Assembly (NCBI RefSeq): GCF_019090165.1
Contig: NZ_JAHRIB010000004.1
Span: 1 to 64,000 of the forward strand
Reading direction: 5' to 3'
Source: Streptomyces sp. BV286
GTDB taxonomy: Bacteria; Actinomycetota; Actinomycetes; Streptomycetales; Streptomycetaceae
DNA length: 64,000 nt
Numbering within the stretch: position 1 is the stretch's first letter; every line of letters begins with the position of its first letter. The notes beneath the pieces are model-generated. The model searched no databases. It saw only the letters and a program-made list of their open reading frames with translations, and was not told where the DNA came from. A program made the position numbers and the translations under genes. Of the stretch, positions 1 to 8,904 are shown piece after piece.

Positions 1-1536
1 GGGCGTCGTGGACGCGGGGGCGCCGGTCGCCCTGTCGGCCGTCCGGGAGGGCGCGGCCGTGGCGGAAGCCGTGCCCGAGGTCCTGGTGGGCGCCGCGGGT
101 GCTGCCGTGGCGGATGCCGTGTCCGTCGCCGCGGGTGCTGCTGCGGCGGGCGCGCGGTCCGCGTCCCGTGCGGCCGCGGAGCGGACGGAAGGCCGGGGGG
201 CGGGGCGGCTCGGATTTACTGGCGCGGAGCGGTGGGTGGCTATCGCCTCGCGGTAGCGGGCCGCCGTGCCCTCCGCGGCCCTGGCCCAGGTGAACCGCTC
301 CAGGACGCGCCTGCGCCCGGCGGAGCCGAGCCGCTCGCGCAGACCGGCGTCGCCCAACAGCCTGCTCAGCGCGGCGGCCAGGGCCCCCGCGTCGCCGGGC
401 GGGACGGCCAGACAGGACTCGCCGTCAGGTCCGGTGACCTCCGGTATGGCCCCGCCGGTCGTGGCCACGAGCGGCGTGCCGGTCGCCATCGCCTCGGCGG
501 CGGGCAGCGAGAAGCCCTCGTACAGGGAGGGGACGCAGGCGACTTCGGCGGACCGTACGAGGTCGACGAGTTCCGCGTCCGAGATGCCCTTCACGAACTG
601 GACGGCGCCTTCGAGCCCGTACCGCTCGATGAGCTGGGCGACAGGCCCGTCCTCGGCACGCCTGCCGACGACCACGAGGTGGGCCGCCGGGTGCTCGGTG
701 CGGATCTTCGCGAGCGCCTCGACGAGGAAGACGAGGCCCTTGAGGGGGACGTCCGCGCTGGACGTCGTGACGATCCGGCCCGGCACCTGCGGCACGGACG
801 GATCGGGTGAGAAGAGGTCGGTGTCGGCACCGATGTGGACGACGTGAATCCGGTCGTCGCGCACACCGAGGTGGTCGACGATCTCCTGGCGGGACGTGCC
901 GGAGACGGTCAGGACGGACGGCAGGCGGCGCGCGACACGCTTCTGCATGCGGGTGAACGCGTACCATCGCCGGACGGACATGCGCCTGCGCCGCCCCTCG
1001 GCGGCGTCCAGCTCCAACTGCCGGTCCACCGTGATGGGGTGGTGGATGGTGGTGACCAGCGGGGCACCCACGTCACCCAACAGCCCGTATCCCAGCGTCT
1101 GGTTGTCGTGCACGACGTCGAAGTCGCCGCGCCGGGCACGCAGATGGCGGCGGGCACGCAGGGAGAACGTCAGCGGCTCGGGGAAGCCGCCGGTCCACAT
1201 CGTGCCGACCTCGACGGCGTCGATCCAGTCACGGAACTCGTCGCGCCCGGGGGTGCGGAAGGGGTCCGGGTGGCGGTACAGGTCGAGGCTGGGCAGCTCG
1301 GTGAGGGAGAGGCCGTCGAGTCCCTCGCCCTCGTCGAGCACGGGATAGGGCTGCGAGCCGATCACCTCGACCTGGTGGCCCAGGCGGGCGAGCTCGCGCG
1401 AGAGGTGTCGTACGTAGACGCCCTGGCCGCCGCAGAACGGGTTCCCCTTATAGGTGAGAAGCGCGATGCGCAGCGGTCGGTCGGCGTCGGCGGCCGAGCC
1501 CGCAGGGAGGCCTGCCTCCATGGCCTCATGGGTCAC
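1..1536 (-). CDS. GT4-family glycosyltransferase, 3' end outside the window
   Basis: This is an open frame of 512 codons that runs off the left edge, so its stop is not seen. The start is GTG at 1536, with a purine-rich AAGGGGG about six bases upstream. Residues about 22-45 (LRIALLTYKGNPFCGGQGVY) are the glycine-rich N-terminal Rossmann start of GT-B retaining transferases. Around residue 340, EGFSLPAAE is the E-x7-E nucleotide-sugar motif of the GT4 family. From about residue 430 the chain becomes an Ala/Thr/Pro-rich low-complexity tail, probably disordered. The acceptor is unknown. The gene is divergent from the kstR-like regulator, and a perfect KstR-type operator lies 55 bases upstream, so it may belong to that regulon (inference). 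Confidence 0.85.
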   Translation of the reverse strand, partial: MTHEAMEAGLPAGSAADADRPLRIALLTYKGNPFCGGQGVYVRHLSRELARLGHQVEVIGSQPYPVLDEGEGLDGLSLTELPSLDLYRHPDPFRTPGRDEFRDWIDAVEVGTMWTGGFPEPLTFSLRARRHLRARRGDFDVVHDNQTLGYGLLGDVGAPLVTTIHHPITVDRQLELDAAEGRRRRMSVRRWYAFTRMQKRVARRLPSVLTVSGTSRQEIVDHLGVRDDRIHVVHIGADTDLFSPDPSVPQVPGRIVTTSSADVPLKGLVFLVEALAKIRTEHPAAHLVVVGRRAEDGPVAQLIERYGLEGAVQFVKGISDAELVDLVRSAEVACVPSLYEGFSLPAAEAMATGTPLVATTGGAIPEVTGPDGESCLAVPPGDAGALAAALSRLLGDAGLRERLGSAGRRRVLERFTWARAAEGTAARYREAIATHRSAPVNPSRPAPRPSVRSAAARDADRAPAAAAPAATDTASATAAPAAPTRTSGTASATAAPSRTADRATGAPASTTP

Positions 1537-1590
1537 TCTCGGCCCCCTTCTTCCAGCACGTTCCCGCGAGATTACTTCGGGACGGTAATC

Positions 1591-1604
1591 TAGAACAAGT
1601 TTCA
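1591..1604. promoter_or_regulatory. KstR-type operator, perfect consensus
   Basis: TAGAACAAGTTTCA fits the published mycobacterial KstR consensus TnnAACnnGTTnnA at every fixed position. It lies 55 bases upstream of the glycosyltransferase start and 153 bases upstream of the kstR-like start, so it could serve both. An overlapping inverted repeat, CAAGT-ttcag-ACTTG, occupies 1596-1610. Confidence 0.75.
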
Positions 1605-1756
1605 GACTTGATCGTTCAGGGAGCATCGAATCTACCGGCAGGTAGCCCTCCTGTGAGCGGTGGATCGGGTGATTCACGCCACGACGGGGCCCTACTCTGC
1701 TGTCACCCACCCGCCCCCACCGCCCTCTGTTGTACGAACGTCACGGAACGGGATCC

Positions 1757-2410
1757 ATGCCTGCGGAAGCCAAGAGTGCGGCGAAGGCCGCGCAGCCGCC
1801 CGTACGGGCCGCGCAGCCGGTCACTCCCCCGCTCACCGAGCGCCAGGAGGCGCGACGACGGCGCATCCTGCACGCGAGCGCGCAGCTGGCGAGCCGGGGC
1901 GGCTTCGACGCGGTACAGATGCGGGAGGTGGCGGAGTCCTCGCAGGTCGCACTCGGCACGCTCTACCGCTACTTCCCGTCCAAGGTGCATCTGCTGGTCG
2001 CGACCATGCAGGACCAGCTGGCCCACATGCACGGGACGCTCCGCAAGAAGCCGCCGGCCGGTGACACGGCGGCGGAGCGGGTGGCGGAGACCCTGATGCG
2101 GGCCTTCCGCGCCCTTCAGCGCGAGCCGCATCTCGCCGACGCGATGGTCCGCGCCCTCACGTTCGCCGACCGCAGTGTCAGTCCGGAGGTCGACCAGGTC
2201 TCCCGGCAGACCACGGTGATCATCCTCGACGCCATGGGCCTCGACGATCCCACCCCCGCCCAGCTCTCCGCCGTCCGCGTCATCGAGCACACCTGGCACT
2301 CGGCCCTGATCACCTGGCTCTCCGGCCGTGCCTCCATCGCCCAGGTCAAGATCGACATCGAGACGGTGTGCCGGCTGATCGACCTGACGGAGGTCAGGGA
2401 GACGCGGTAG
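1757..2410 (+). CDS. kstR: KstR-like TetR-family repressor
   Basis: TetR-family regulator of 217 aa. The helix-turn-helix spans about residues 35-80. The segments GGFDAVQMREVAESSQVALG and TLYRYFPSKVHLL follow Mycobacterium tuberculosis KstR very closely as I remember it, much more than a generic TetR protein. The later EVDQV and the IEHTWHSALITWLSGRAS region also resemble KstR. In mycobacteria KstR represses cholesterol-catabolism genes and is released by steroid CoA thioesters. Here, KstR-type operators occur upstream of nearby thiolase, P450, aldehyde dehydrogenase and hydrolase genes. The ATG at 1757 was chosen over the TTG at 1730 because it gives the usual N-terminal length. The 3' end overlaps the convergent lipoprotein gene by 17 bases. 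The ligand in this organism is not known. Confidence 0.85.
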   Translation: MPAEAKSAAKAAQPPVRAAQPVTPPLTERQEARRRRILHASAQLASRGGFDAVQMREVAESSQVALGTLYRYFPSKVHLLVATMQDQLAHMHGTLRKKPPAGDTAAERVAETLMRAFRALQREPHLADAMVRALTFADRSVSPEVDQVSRQTTVIILDAMGLDDPTPAQLSAVRVIEHTWHSALITWLSGRASIAQVKIDIETVCRLIDLTEVRETR

Positions 2411-2900
2411 CCGTGACGGAGGAGCAGTCGAGCCGCGTCGCGGAGAGGGTGAACGGCGGGGTACCGGGCTCCTCCTCCGAAGGTGCTCTCGTGAAGACGT
2501 ACATGCCCCAGTTCGCCCTCGTCAGGAACCAGGTGGCGCCGCCGTCCTCCGGCTTGCGGAACACCTGCTCCCAGCCGTGGCCCTTCAGGTCGGTCACCAC
2601 CTTCGAGACGGCGGCCGCCTTCGGCTCGCCGTCCGTCCGCACGCCGACGATCAGCCGGCAGCGGGCGGGCTTCCCGTTGCGGTCGTCGACACCGTCGAAG
2701 CCCCCGGCGGCGACCGCCGCCCGCACGTTCCGCTGCACCGTGGCGCGGCTCAGCTTCGTCTCCTTCGCCGGAGAGGCGGACGTCGAACCCTCCTTCGGCC
2801 GGGGCGACTCGGAGCCGCCGCCGTCATCGGTCCCGCCGCCGCACCCCGTCAGCAGTACGGCCGCCACCACGGCACCCGCCGTCAACGCCTCTGCGCGCAT
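2394..2900 (-). CDS. Small secreted lipoprotein of unknown function
   Basis: Protein of 168 aa starting at an ATG preceded by an AGGGGGCGGGG ribosome binding site. The N-terminus is a short signal peptide ending in the lipobox VLLTGC, so Cys20 should be lipidated and the protein held on the outer face of the membrane. A Gly/Ser/Pro-rich linker follows (residues about 21-50), then a compact domain of about 110 residues with two cysteines (one in ARCRLIVG, one in RLDCSS). I do not recognise the domain. It is convergent with kstR and there is no sign that it shares the KstR operators. Confidence 0.8.
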   Translation of the reverse strand: MRAEALTAGAVVAAVLLTGCGGGTDDGGGSESPRPKEGSTSASPAKETKLSRATVQRNVRAAVAAGGFDGVDDRNGKPARCRLIVGVRTDGEPKAAAVSKVVTDLKGHGWEQVFRKPEDGGATWFLTRANWGMYVFTRAPSEEEPGTPPFTLSATRLDCSSVTATASP

Positions 2901-3022
2901 CCCCGCCCCCTGTCCGCCCCGGCCCCGGGCCGTGCGCCCGGGGTCGTGACGCGGAGTTTCGCACAGGCTCCCCGGTCGCCGACCGTGAGGGAGCCCAGGC
3001 GCTTCGGGCGGGCGGGACGGAC

Positions 3023-3256
3023 TCACTCCTCGGGCGGGAACACCGCCTCCCCGCTCCCCAGCAGGGAGATCGTGATCGCCTCGACCGGGCACCCCTCCGC
3101 AGCCCCCAGGACCTTCTCGTTGGCGTCCGTCTCGGCGTCCGTGGGGTGGGACTGCATGGCGGAGTCGAGGTGGAAGCCGGTGGGGGCGAGGTGGGCGCAC
3201 TGGGCCGAGCCGATGCACAGCGAGCGGTCGACCTCGACGTGCCAGCGATCACCCAT
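3023..3256 (-). CDS. 3Fe-4S ferredoxin
   Basis: Protein of 77 aa with Cys14, Cys20 and Cys56 (CIGSAQC and GCP). The fourth cysteine of a 4Fe-4S site is missing, which is the signature of the 3Fe-4S ferredoxins that pass electrons to actinobacterial cytochrome P450s. The ATG is only three bases beyond the stop of the aldehyde dehydrogenase gene, so the two are one transcript. A KstR-type operator lies in front of that operon. The CYP125-like P450 about 14 kb away carries the same kind of site, so this ferredoxin is a natural candidate for its redox partner (inference). Confidence 0.92.
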   Translation of the reverse strand: MGDRWHVEVDRSLCIGSAQCAHLAPTGFHLDSAMQSHPTDAETDANEKVLGAAEGCPVEAITISLLGSGEAVFPPEE

Positions 3257-3259
3257 CCC

Positions 3260-4717
3260 TCAGGCCTCCCAGCCGGCCGGCAGGTGGATCATCTTGTGCT
3301 CCAGGTACTCGCCGTAGCCCTCGGGGCCGAACTCGCGGCCCAGGCCCGAGTTCTTGTAGCCGCCGAACGGGCCGAGCATGTCGAGGCTGAAGGTGTTGAC
3401 GGAGTACGTGCCGGTGCGGACCTGACGGGCGACGTCGATGCCGCGGGCCACGTCGGCCGTCCAGACGCTGCCGCTCAGGCCGTAGTCGGAGTCGTTGGCG
3501 ATCTTCACCGCCTCCTCCTCGTCGCCGTACGGGAGCAGGCAGATGACCGGCCCGAAGATCTCCTCGCGCGCGATCCGCATGGAGTTGTCGACGTCGCCGA
3601 AGAGTGTCGGCTCGACGTACCAGCCGCGGTCGAGGCCGGGTGGGCGGCCACCGCCGGTGAGGATCTTGGCGCCCTCCTCCTGGCCTATGCGGATGTAGTC
3701 GAGGTTGCGCTGCTGCTGCCGCTGCGCGACCAGCGGGCCGACCTGGGTGGCCGGGTCGAGCGGGTCACCGACGACCAGCGCGTTCGCCGCCGCGGTGAAC
3801 GCCTCCGCGAACTCGTCGTAGCGCGAGCGCGGCAGGAGGATGCGGGTCTGGGCGACGCAGGCCTGCCCGTTGTTCATCCAGGCGGCCGAGGCGATGCCCG
3901 GGACGGCGGTCTCGATGTCCGCGTCCGGCAGGACCAGGGCCGCCGACTTGCCGCCCAGCTCCAGTGTGACGCGGGTGAGGTTGCGCGACGCGACCTCCAT
4001 GACGCGCCGGCCGGCCGCGACCGAACCCGTGAAGGAGACCTTGTCGATTCCGGGGTGCCCGACCAGGTACTCGCTGACCTCACGGTCCGCCGGCAGGATC
4101 GACAGGACGCCCTCCGGCAGTCCGGCCTCCTTCGCGATCTCGCCGAGGATGTACGCGTCCAGCGGCGACTCGGGCGAGGGCTTGAGCACGACCGTGCAGC
4201 CGGTCAGCAGCGCGGGCGCGAGCTTGGCCGCCGCCACGAACTGCGGGACGTTCCACGGGGCGACGGCGGCCACGACCCCCACCGGTTCACGCCGCACGAG
4301 GATGCGCCCGAGCACCCCGTCGCGGGTCTCCTCGTACGTGAAGTCCCGGGCGACGGTGATCGCCGCGTCCCACACCATCATCGCGCCGAGCGCCTGCGCG
4401 AGGACGCTCCAGGAGTACGGGGAGCCGTTCTCGGAGGAGATGACCCGGGCGATCTCCTCGTGCCGTACGGCGATGGCGTCCTTGATCCGGCCGACCACCT
4501 CGATCCGCTCGTCGAGGGACATCCGCGGCCAGGGCCCCTCGTCGAAGGCGGTACGCGCCACCGCGACGGCCCGGTCGACGTCCTCCCGCGAGGCGTGCGG
4601 CACCCGGCCGATGACCTCCTCGGTGTGCGGGGAGACCACCTCGATGACGTCCCGGCCCAGGGGAGCGGCCAACTCCCCGCCGATGAACAGCTGTCCGTGT
4701 TCCACGAGTTCGGTCAT
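3260..4717 (-). CDS. NAD(P)-dependent aldehyde dehydrogenase
   Basis: Aldehyde dehydrogenase of 485 aa, the normal family length. It has the PWNVPQF nucleotide-domain motif, the general base in LELGGKSAALV (Glu about 252) and the catalytic cysteine in NNGQACVAQTRI (Cys about 285). EIFGPV and the GGYKNSGLGRE C-terminal motif are also present. The family oxidises aldehydes to acids. The gene is the first of an operon with the 3Fe-4S ferredoxin. A near-consensus KstR site lies about 53 bases upstream, so a role in oxidising the steroid side-chain aldehyde made by CYP125 is plausible but not shown. The start at 4717 was chosen because upstream codons have no family similarity. Confidence 0.93.
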   Translation of the reverse strand: MTELVEHGQLFIGGELAAPLGRDVIEVVSPHTEEVIGRVPHASREDVDRAVAVARTAFDEGPWPRMSLDERIEVVGRIKDAIAVRHEEIARVISSENGSPYSWSVLAQALGAMMVWDAAITVARDFTYEETRDGVLGRILVRREPVGVVAAVAPWNVPQFVAAAKLAPALLTGCTVVLKPSPESPLDAYILGEIAKEAGLPEGVLSILPADREVSEYLVGHPGIDKVSFTGSVAAGRRVMEVASRNLTRVTLELGGKSAALVLPDADIETAVPGIASAAWMNNGQACVAQTRILLPRSRYDEFAEAFTAAANALVVGDPLDPATQVGPLVAQRQQQRNLDYIRIGQEEGAKILTGGGRPPGLDRGWYVEPTLFGDVDNSMRIAREEIFGPVICLLPYGDEEEAVKIANDSDYGLSGSVWTADVARGIDVARQVRTGTYSVNTFSLDMLGPFGGYKNSGLGREFGPEGYGEYLEHKMIHLPAGWEA

Positions 4718-4769
4718 GACCGACTGCCTCTCCGAGGACATTTCCTGACGGTGCATCAGACACTGAAAC

Positions 4770-4783
4770 TGATACCAGTTCCA
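4770..4783. promoter_or_regulatory. KstR-type operator, one mismatch, at the aldehyde dehydrogenase promoter
   Basis: TGATACCAGTTCCA matches TnnAACnnGTTnnA except for T instead of A at the fourth position. Read on the minus strand, its flanks line up closely with the perfect site at 4867-4880. It is placed about 53 bases before the aldehyde dehydrogenase start. Confidence 0.6.
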
Positions 4784-4866
4784 CTTGGAGGAGTCCACGG
4801 AGCTCACAGCACTTCGCTCTCTCCGCCTCCTGCCGTGCGGGGTGGTTGAGTGACTTGGGCTCCCAT

Positions 4867-4880
4867 TGGAACTGGTTCTA
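4867..4880. promoter_or_regulatory. KstR-type operator, perfect consensus, at the hydrolase promoter
   Basis: TGGAACTGGTTCTA matches TnnAACnnGTTnnA at all fixed bases. It lies 36 bases upstream of the hydrolase ATG, where a bound TetR protein would block the promoter. Confidence 0.78.
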
Positions 4881-4915
4881 GTTATAGTGACCGGAAGTCG
4901 GCGACAGGGGAGCTC

Positions 4916-5938
4916 ATGCCACAGGTGACCGATCACGGCGGAGGCGTACGGTCCGTCGAGGTCCCCATCCCGGACAACCCCCTCGGCAACACGCTCGTGT
5001 ACGTCGTGGACACCGACCGCGGACCGGTACTGATCGACACGGGCTGGGACGATCCCGCGTCCTGGGACGCGCTCACCGAGGGGCTGACGGCCTGCGGGAC
5101 GGCGGTCGGGGAGATCCACGGAGTGGTGATCACCCACCACCACCCGGACCACCACGGGCTGTCCGCCAAGGTGCGGGAGGCTTCGGGCGCATGGGTGGCC
5201 ATGCACGCCGCCGACATCTCCATCGTGCGGCGCACCCGGGAGACACGGCCCGAGCGCTGGTTCGCGTACATGGTGGACAAGCTGACGGCGGCGGGGGCGC
5301 CCGAGGAGCACGTGACGCCGATGCGCGGCGCCCGCTCCCGGTTCCCCGGCCTCTCCCCCGCACTGCCCGACCGCGAGATCGTCCCCGGCGAGCTCCTCGA
5401 CCTCGCCGGCCGCCGCCTGCGCGCGATCTGGACCCCGGGCCACACACCCGGCCACGTCTGCCTGCACCTGGAGGAGGCCCATCCGGCACAACTGCCGGGT
5501 CACGGGCGCCTGTTCTCCGGCGACCACCTCCTGCCGAGGATCACCCCGCACATCGGGCTGTACGAGGACCCGGACGACGACACCGTCCCCGATCCGCTCG
5601 GTGACTACCTCGACTCCCTGGAACGCGTCGGCGGCCTCGGACCGGCCGAGGTGCTCCCCGCCCATCTGCACGCCTTCACCGACGCCCCGTCCCGCGTACG
5701 GGAGTTGCTCGACCACCACGAGGACCGCCTCACCGATCTCCTCTCCCTTCTCAACGCCCCACTCACCGTGTGGCAGGTCGCCGAGCTCATGGAGTGGAAC
5801 CGTCCCTGGGCCGACATCCCGTACGGCTCGCGGAACATCGCGGTCTCGGAGGCGGAGGCCCACCTGCGCCGCCTGGTGAAACTGGGGCGTGCGGAAGCCG
5901 TGACGGGAAGCGATCCGGTGACGTACGTGGCGGTATGA
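4916..5938 (+). CDS. Metallo-beta-lactamase-fold hydrolase
   Basis: Protein of 340 aa with the family metal motif THHHPDHHG at residues 73-81, a second His in TPGHTPGH, and an Asp in LFSGDHLLP. These are the ligands for a two-metal site. The C-terminal 70 residues form a helical winged-helix-like extension found in the subgroup that acts on thioesters and lactones. ATG 4916 has GGGGAG three bases ahead. A perfect KstR-type operator lies directly upstream, which suggests it acts on a CoA thioester or another product of the same pathway (inference). The substrate cannot be read from the sequence. Confidence 0.88.
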   Translation: MPQVTDHGGGVRSVEVPIPDNPLGNTLVYVVDTDRGPVLIDTGWDDPASWDALTEGLTACGTAVGEIHGVVITHHHPDHHGLSAKVREASGAWVAMHAADISIVRRTRETRPERWFAYMVDKLTAAGAPEEHVTPMRGARSRFPGLSPALPDREIVPGELLDLAGRRLRAIWTPGHTPGHVCLHLEEAHPAQLPGHGRLFSGDHLLPRITPHIGLYEDPDDDTVPDPLGDYLDSLERVGGLGPAEVLPAHLHAFTDAPSRVRELLDHHEDRLTDLLSLLNAPLTVWQVAELMEWNRPWADIPYGSRNIAVSEAEAHLRRLVKLGRAEAVTGSDPVTYVAV

Positions 5939-5960
5939 CGCCACGTCAGCAGCCGACGCC

Positions 5961-6070
5961 CGGGCGGCCGGTGCCTCAACTGCCGCTGCCCACGCGGCCG
6001 GTGCTTCGGCAGCCCCAGTCCGGACGGCCGGCGCTTCGGCAGTCCCAGTCCGGACGGCCGGTGTTTCAGG
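5961..6070. repeat. 30-bp tandem repeat, about 3.6 copies
   Basis: Units start at 5961, 5991, 6021 and 6051. The core is cggacggccggNgcttcggc followed by agNcccagtc, with the first copy more diverged. The array fills the gap between the hydrolase and the convergent regulator and just enters the regulator's stop codon. Confidence 0.85.
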
Positions 6071-8300
6071 GGCGCGGGCGCCGGTGGTCCGGGACGTCGC
6101 CCACCGCGTAGTCGATGCCCCGCTCGTACGACATGGCCAGCCCCTCCGCGTACGCCTCGGTGTAGGCCTCGTCGCCGATCTCCCGGCGGACCAGGTGTTC
6201 ACGGGCCCGGCGGGCGGACATCAGGTCCGGCGACTGCATGTGGACGCTCCCGAGGCGCTCCCAGATGCGCTGGCCGACGGCGAGGAGGCGGGCCGCACGA
6301 TGCCCGTCACCGGTCGCGACGACCGCCGAGGCCAGCACGTCGAGGGTGAGGGCGACACCGAGCGTGCTGTTCAGCAGCGAGTGCCCGACGATGGCCGTGC
6401 GGGCGTTGCGCACCGCGGCCACGAGGTCGCCCTCGTCCAGGTCGGCCTGGGCGACGAAACAGTCGGCGAAGGCGCCCACCCAGCACTCGCCGCGTCGCGC
6501 GCTCTCCTCGCGCACCTCGTCGGCGACCTCGCGGGAGCGGACGAGGTCACCGCTCAGCAGGTGGACGAAGGACAGCCCGAGCCGCACCTGGAGTTGCGCG
6601 GACCCCAGCCAGTCGTCGCGGACCGGGAGCAGTTCGGCCTCCCGGAACACCACCAGCGCCTCGGCCAGTCTGCCGCGCAGGAGCAGGTGCCCGCCGTTGA
6701 GGTACGCGGCGGCGACGACCGCCACGGGGTCGCCCTGTTCCACGGACGCCGCCGTACAGACCGCCGCCCAGCGCTCGGCGCTGTCCAGGTCGCCCTGGAG
6801 GAGCGCGACCGCTCCCCTCGCCCACAGGGCGCGCACGACGTCGGGGCCGGGCTCCGGATCGGCGGTGAGCACCTGGTCGAGGCAGTGCTGCGCGTCCCGC
6901 AGGTAGCCGCAGTGGCGCCACAGGAAGCCGATGTCGGCCGCCGTGCGCAGGGCGTCCGGGCCGTCGTGCCCGGACAGCGCGTAGTCCATGGCGGTGCGCA
7001 GGTTGGCGTGTTCGGTGACCGTACGCTCGCACCACAGCACCTGACGGCCGGTGTTCCACTCCGCGCAGCCGCTGCGGGCGAGGCTCCGGTAGTGGTCGAG
7101 GTGCCGCATCCGCAGGGCCCGCTCCTCACCGAGCGCGCGCAACCAGTCGGCGCCGAACTCGCGGACACTGTCGAGGAGTTGGTAGCGGTCGTCGGCGGTG
7201 CGGTGGCGCAGCACGATGGACTGCTCGACGAGCCGTTCGAGCAGCACAGCGATCCGCCCGGCGGGCAGGGGGCCGCCGGCGCAGACGTCCTCGGCCGCGG
7301 CCAGGTCGAAGCCGCCGGTGAACACGGAGAGCCTGGCCCACAGCAACCGCTCCAGGGGCGCGCACAGTTCGTGGCTCCAGCCGATGGCCGTGCGCAGGGT
7401 GCGGTGCCGCAGCGGCCCCTCGCCCGGCCCCGACGCGAGCAGGTCCAGCGGGGACGGCAGGCGCTCGCCGAGCCGTTCGTCCAGCGCGGCGAGGGAGAGT
7501 TCGGGGAGGCGGGCCGCGGCCAGTTCGATGGCCAGGGGGATTCCGTCCAGGCGACGGCAGATGGCGGCGACCGTGCCGGTGGAGTCCCCGTCGAGGACGA
7601 AGCCGGGCCACGCCTCGACAGCCCGCTGCGCGAACAGGTCGAGCGCGTCACCGGAACCGTCCCGGTCACCGGCGTCCTCCCGTACGGGCGTGCCCGCCGC
7701 CTCCTCCCGCACGGGGGCCGCTCCCTCCCGGTCCTCCCCCGCGGGGGACGCCCTGGCCTGCCGCGTGGGGCCGGCGTCCTCCCTCACCGGCAGCGGGGCG
7801 ACCTCGATGCGGAGTTCGGACGGATGACCGAGGTGTTCCCGGGTGGTGGCCAGGAGCCGCAGGCCCGGTGCGGCGGGGAGCAGGGCGCGGGCCAGGTCGA
7901 CGCAGTCGGGAAGCACGTGCTCGCAGGAGTCGAGGACGATCAGTACGTCCTTGTCCCGCAGCCATTCCGCGAGCACCTCGGTCACCGGACGGGTCGACTG
8001 GTCGGCGAGCCGCAGCGCCTCCATCACGGCGAAGCCCACCAGGCCCCGGGCCCGCAGCGGCGAGAGCTCCACGAACCAGACGCCGTCCGGATACCGAGGG
8101 GCGGCACGGCGGGCGGCACGCAGGGCGAGCCGGGTCTTGCCGACGCCGCCGGGCCCGACGAGCGTCACCAGGCGCTCGCGGTCCCCGGCCGGGCCCAGGA
8201 CCGCGTCGAGCCGGGCCAGTTCGGGGCGCCGGCCGACGAAGCTCCGGGTCTCGGGCGGAAGATTTCCCGGCCGCCCGCCGGTCGTCCTGTCCTCTGGCAC
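6066..8300 (-). CDS. NB-ARC/TPR ATPase, AfsR-like signalling half without a DNA-binding domain
   Basis: Protein of 744 aa. A STAND/NB-ARC ATPase opens with GPGGVGKTRLA (Walker A, about residues 48-58) and DVLIVLDSCEH (Walker B, about 118-128), followed by the GIPLAIELAAARL motif. TPR-like helices fill the C-terminal half. This is the architecture found C-terminal to SARP or LuxR domains, but no helix-turn-helix is visible at either end, so it may signal through a partner. The start is GTG 8300 with GGGGAGG eight bases ahead; the longer upstream frame has no family similarity. A Pro/Ala/Gly-rich insertion lies near residues 180-210. It is divergent from the cobalamin-riboswitch operon. Confidence 0.82.
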   Translation of the reverse strand: MPEDRTTGGRPGNLPPETRSFVGRRPELARLDAVLGPAGDRERLVTLVGPGGVGKTRLALRAARRAAPRYPDGVWFVELSPLRARGLVGFAVMEALRLADQSTRPVTEVLAEWLRDKDVLIVLDSCEHVLPDCVDLARALLPAAPGLRLLATTREHLGHPSELRIEVAPLPVREDAGPTRQARASPAGEDREGAAPVREEAAGTPVREDAGDRDGSGDALDLFAQRAVEAWPGFVLDGDSTGTVAAICRRLDGIPLAIELAAARLPELSLAALDERLGERLPSPLDLLASGPGEGPLRHRTLRTAIGWSHELCAPLERLLWARLSVFTGGFDLAAAEDVCAGGPLPAGRIAVLLERLVEQSIVLRHRTADDRYQLLDSVREFGADWLRALGEERALRMRHLDHYRSLARSGCAEWNTGRQVLWCERTVTEHANLRTAMDYALSGHDGPDALRTAADIGFLWRHCGYLRDAQHCLDQVLTADPEPGPDVVRALWARGAVALLQGDLDSAERWAAVCTAASVEQGDPVAVVAAAYLNGGHLLLRGRLAEALVVFREAELLPVRDDWLGSAQLQVRLGLSFVHLLSGDLVRSREVADEVREESARRGECWVGAFADCFVAQADLDEGDLVAAVRNARTAIVGHSLLNSTLGVALTLDVLASAVVATGDGHRAARLLAVGQRIWERLGSVHMQSPDLMSARRAREHLVRREIGDEAYTEAYAEGLAMSYERGIDYAVGDVPDHRRPRP

Positions 8301-8554
8301 GGCAACGCCCTCCCCGCACGGCACACGGACGAGCCCCGTGGGACCCCGCATCCGGGCCAGTGTGACCCGGCCACCGGGCCGCTTCGCACCGCTCCGGCGA
8401 GGCGAACACGAACTCGGTCCATTGCCGTCACTTCCGGGCACATTCCGGAGGGATGCGGTCACAGCAGCTCCGTACGGACGGGCAACCACGTACGGGCGGG
8501 CAGCCTCGCGCACACGGGCATCCCGACCGGGCCGGGCCCGGGGGCCATTGCTAC

Positions 8555-8750
8555 GGGCCGGTACAGTGAGCGGGTCGTCATCACGCTCGTACGGGGGGAA
8601 GCCGGTGCAAAACCGGCGCTGACCCGCAGCCGTGTGCCGCCCTCGGTCGAGCCGGGCGGTGAGCCGGAATGCCCCGTGCGGAAGTGACCGGCTCGCGTCA
8701 CCGGGACCGCCGGTGACCGGCACCGTCGAGGCATACGGAGCCGAGCCGCC
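8555..8750 (+). promoter_or_regulatory. Cobalamin riboswitch (B12 element)
   Basis: The core of the class is plain: GGGGGGAAGCCGGTGC, then AAAACCGGCGCTGACCCGC and AGCCGTG (about 8592-8634), with the distal AGCCGGAATGCC at 8661-8672. The first part is the B12 box. The 3' part, to about 8750, should form the kissing-loop and expression platform. It precedes the alpha/alpha-barrel exoprotein and ECF transporter genes, so the operon should be switched off when cobalamin is plentiful. Outer limits are approximate. Confidence 0.93.
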
Positions 8751-8904
8751 CGGTGCTCCGGGCTGCCCGGCTCCCCCGCAGGGACGCGCCGGTTCGGAGC
8801 CGGCGGACGTGCGGAGGCCGAAGGCCCGAGCGCGGTCGCCGGCCCGACACCGACCGCGGCGCCCCGCGGGCGAACCCGTGAGCACAGAGAGGCACCCGCC
8901 GATC

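Noticed and set aside
3260..6202. A 980-codon minus-strand frame and similar very long frames at 8698-11208 (minus), 10989-13787 (plus), 20226-22295 (plus), 25987-28446 (plus) and 56616-60008 (minus)
   Set aside because: They lie opposite or out of frame with recognised genes, are rich in Arg, Gly and Ala, and exist only because high GC removes stop codons.
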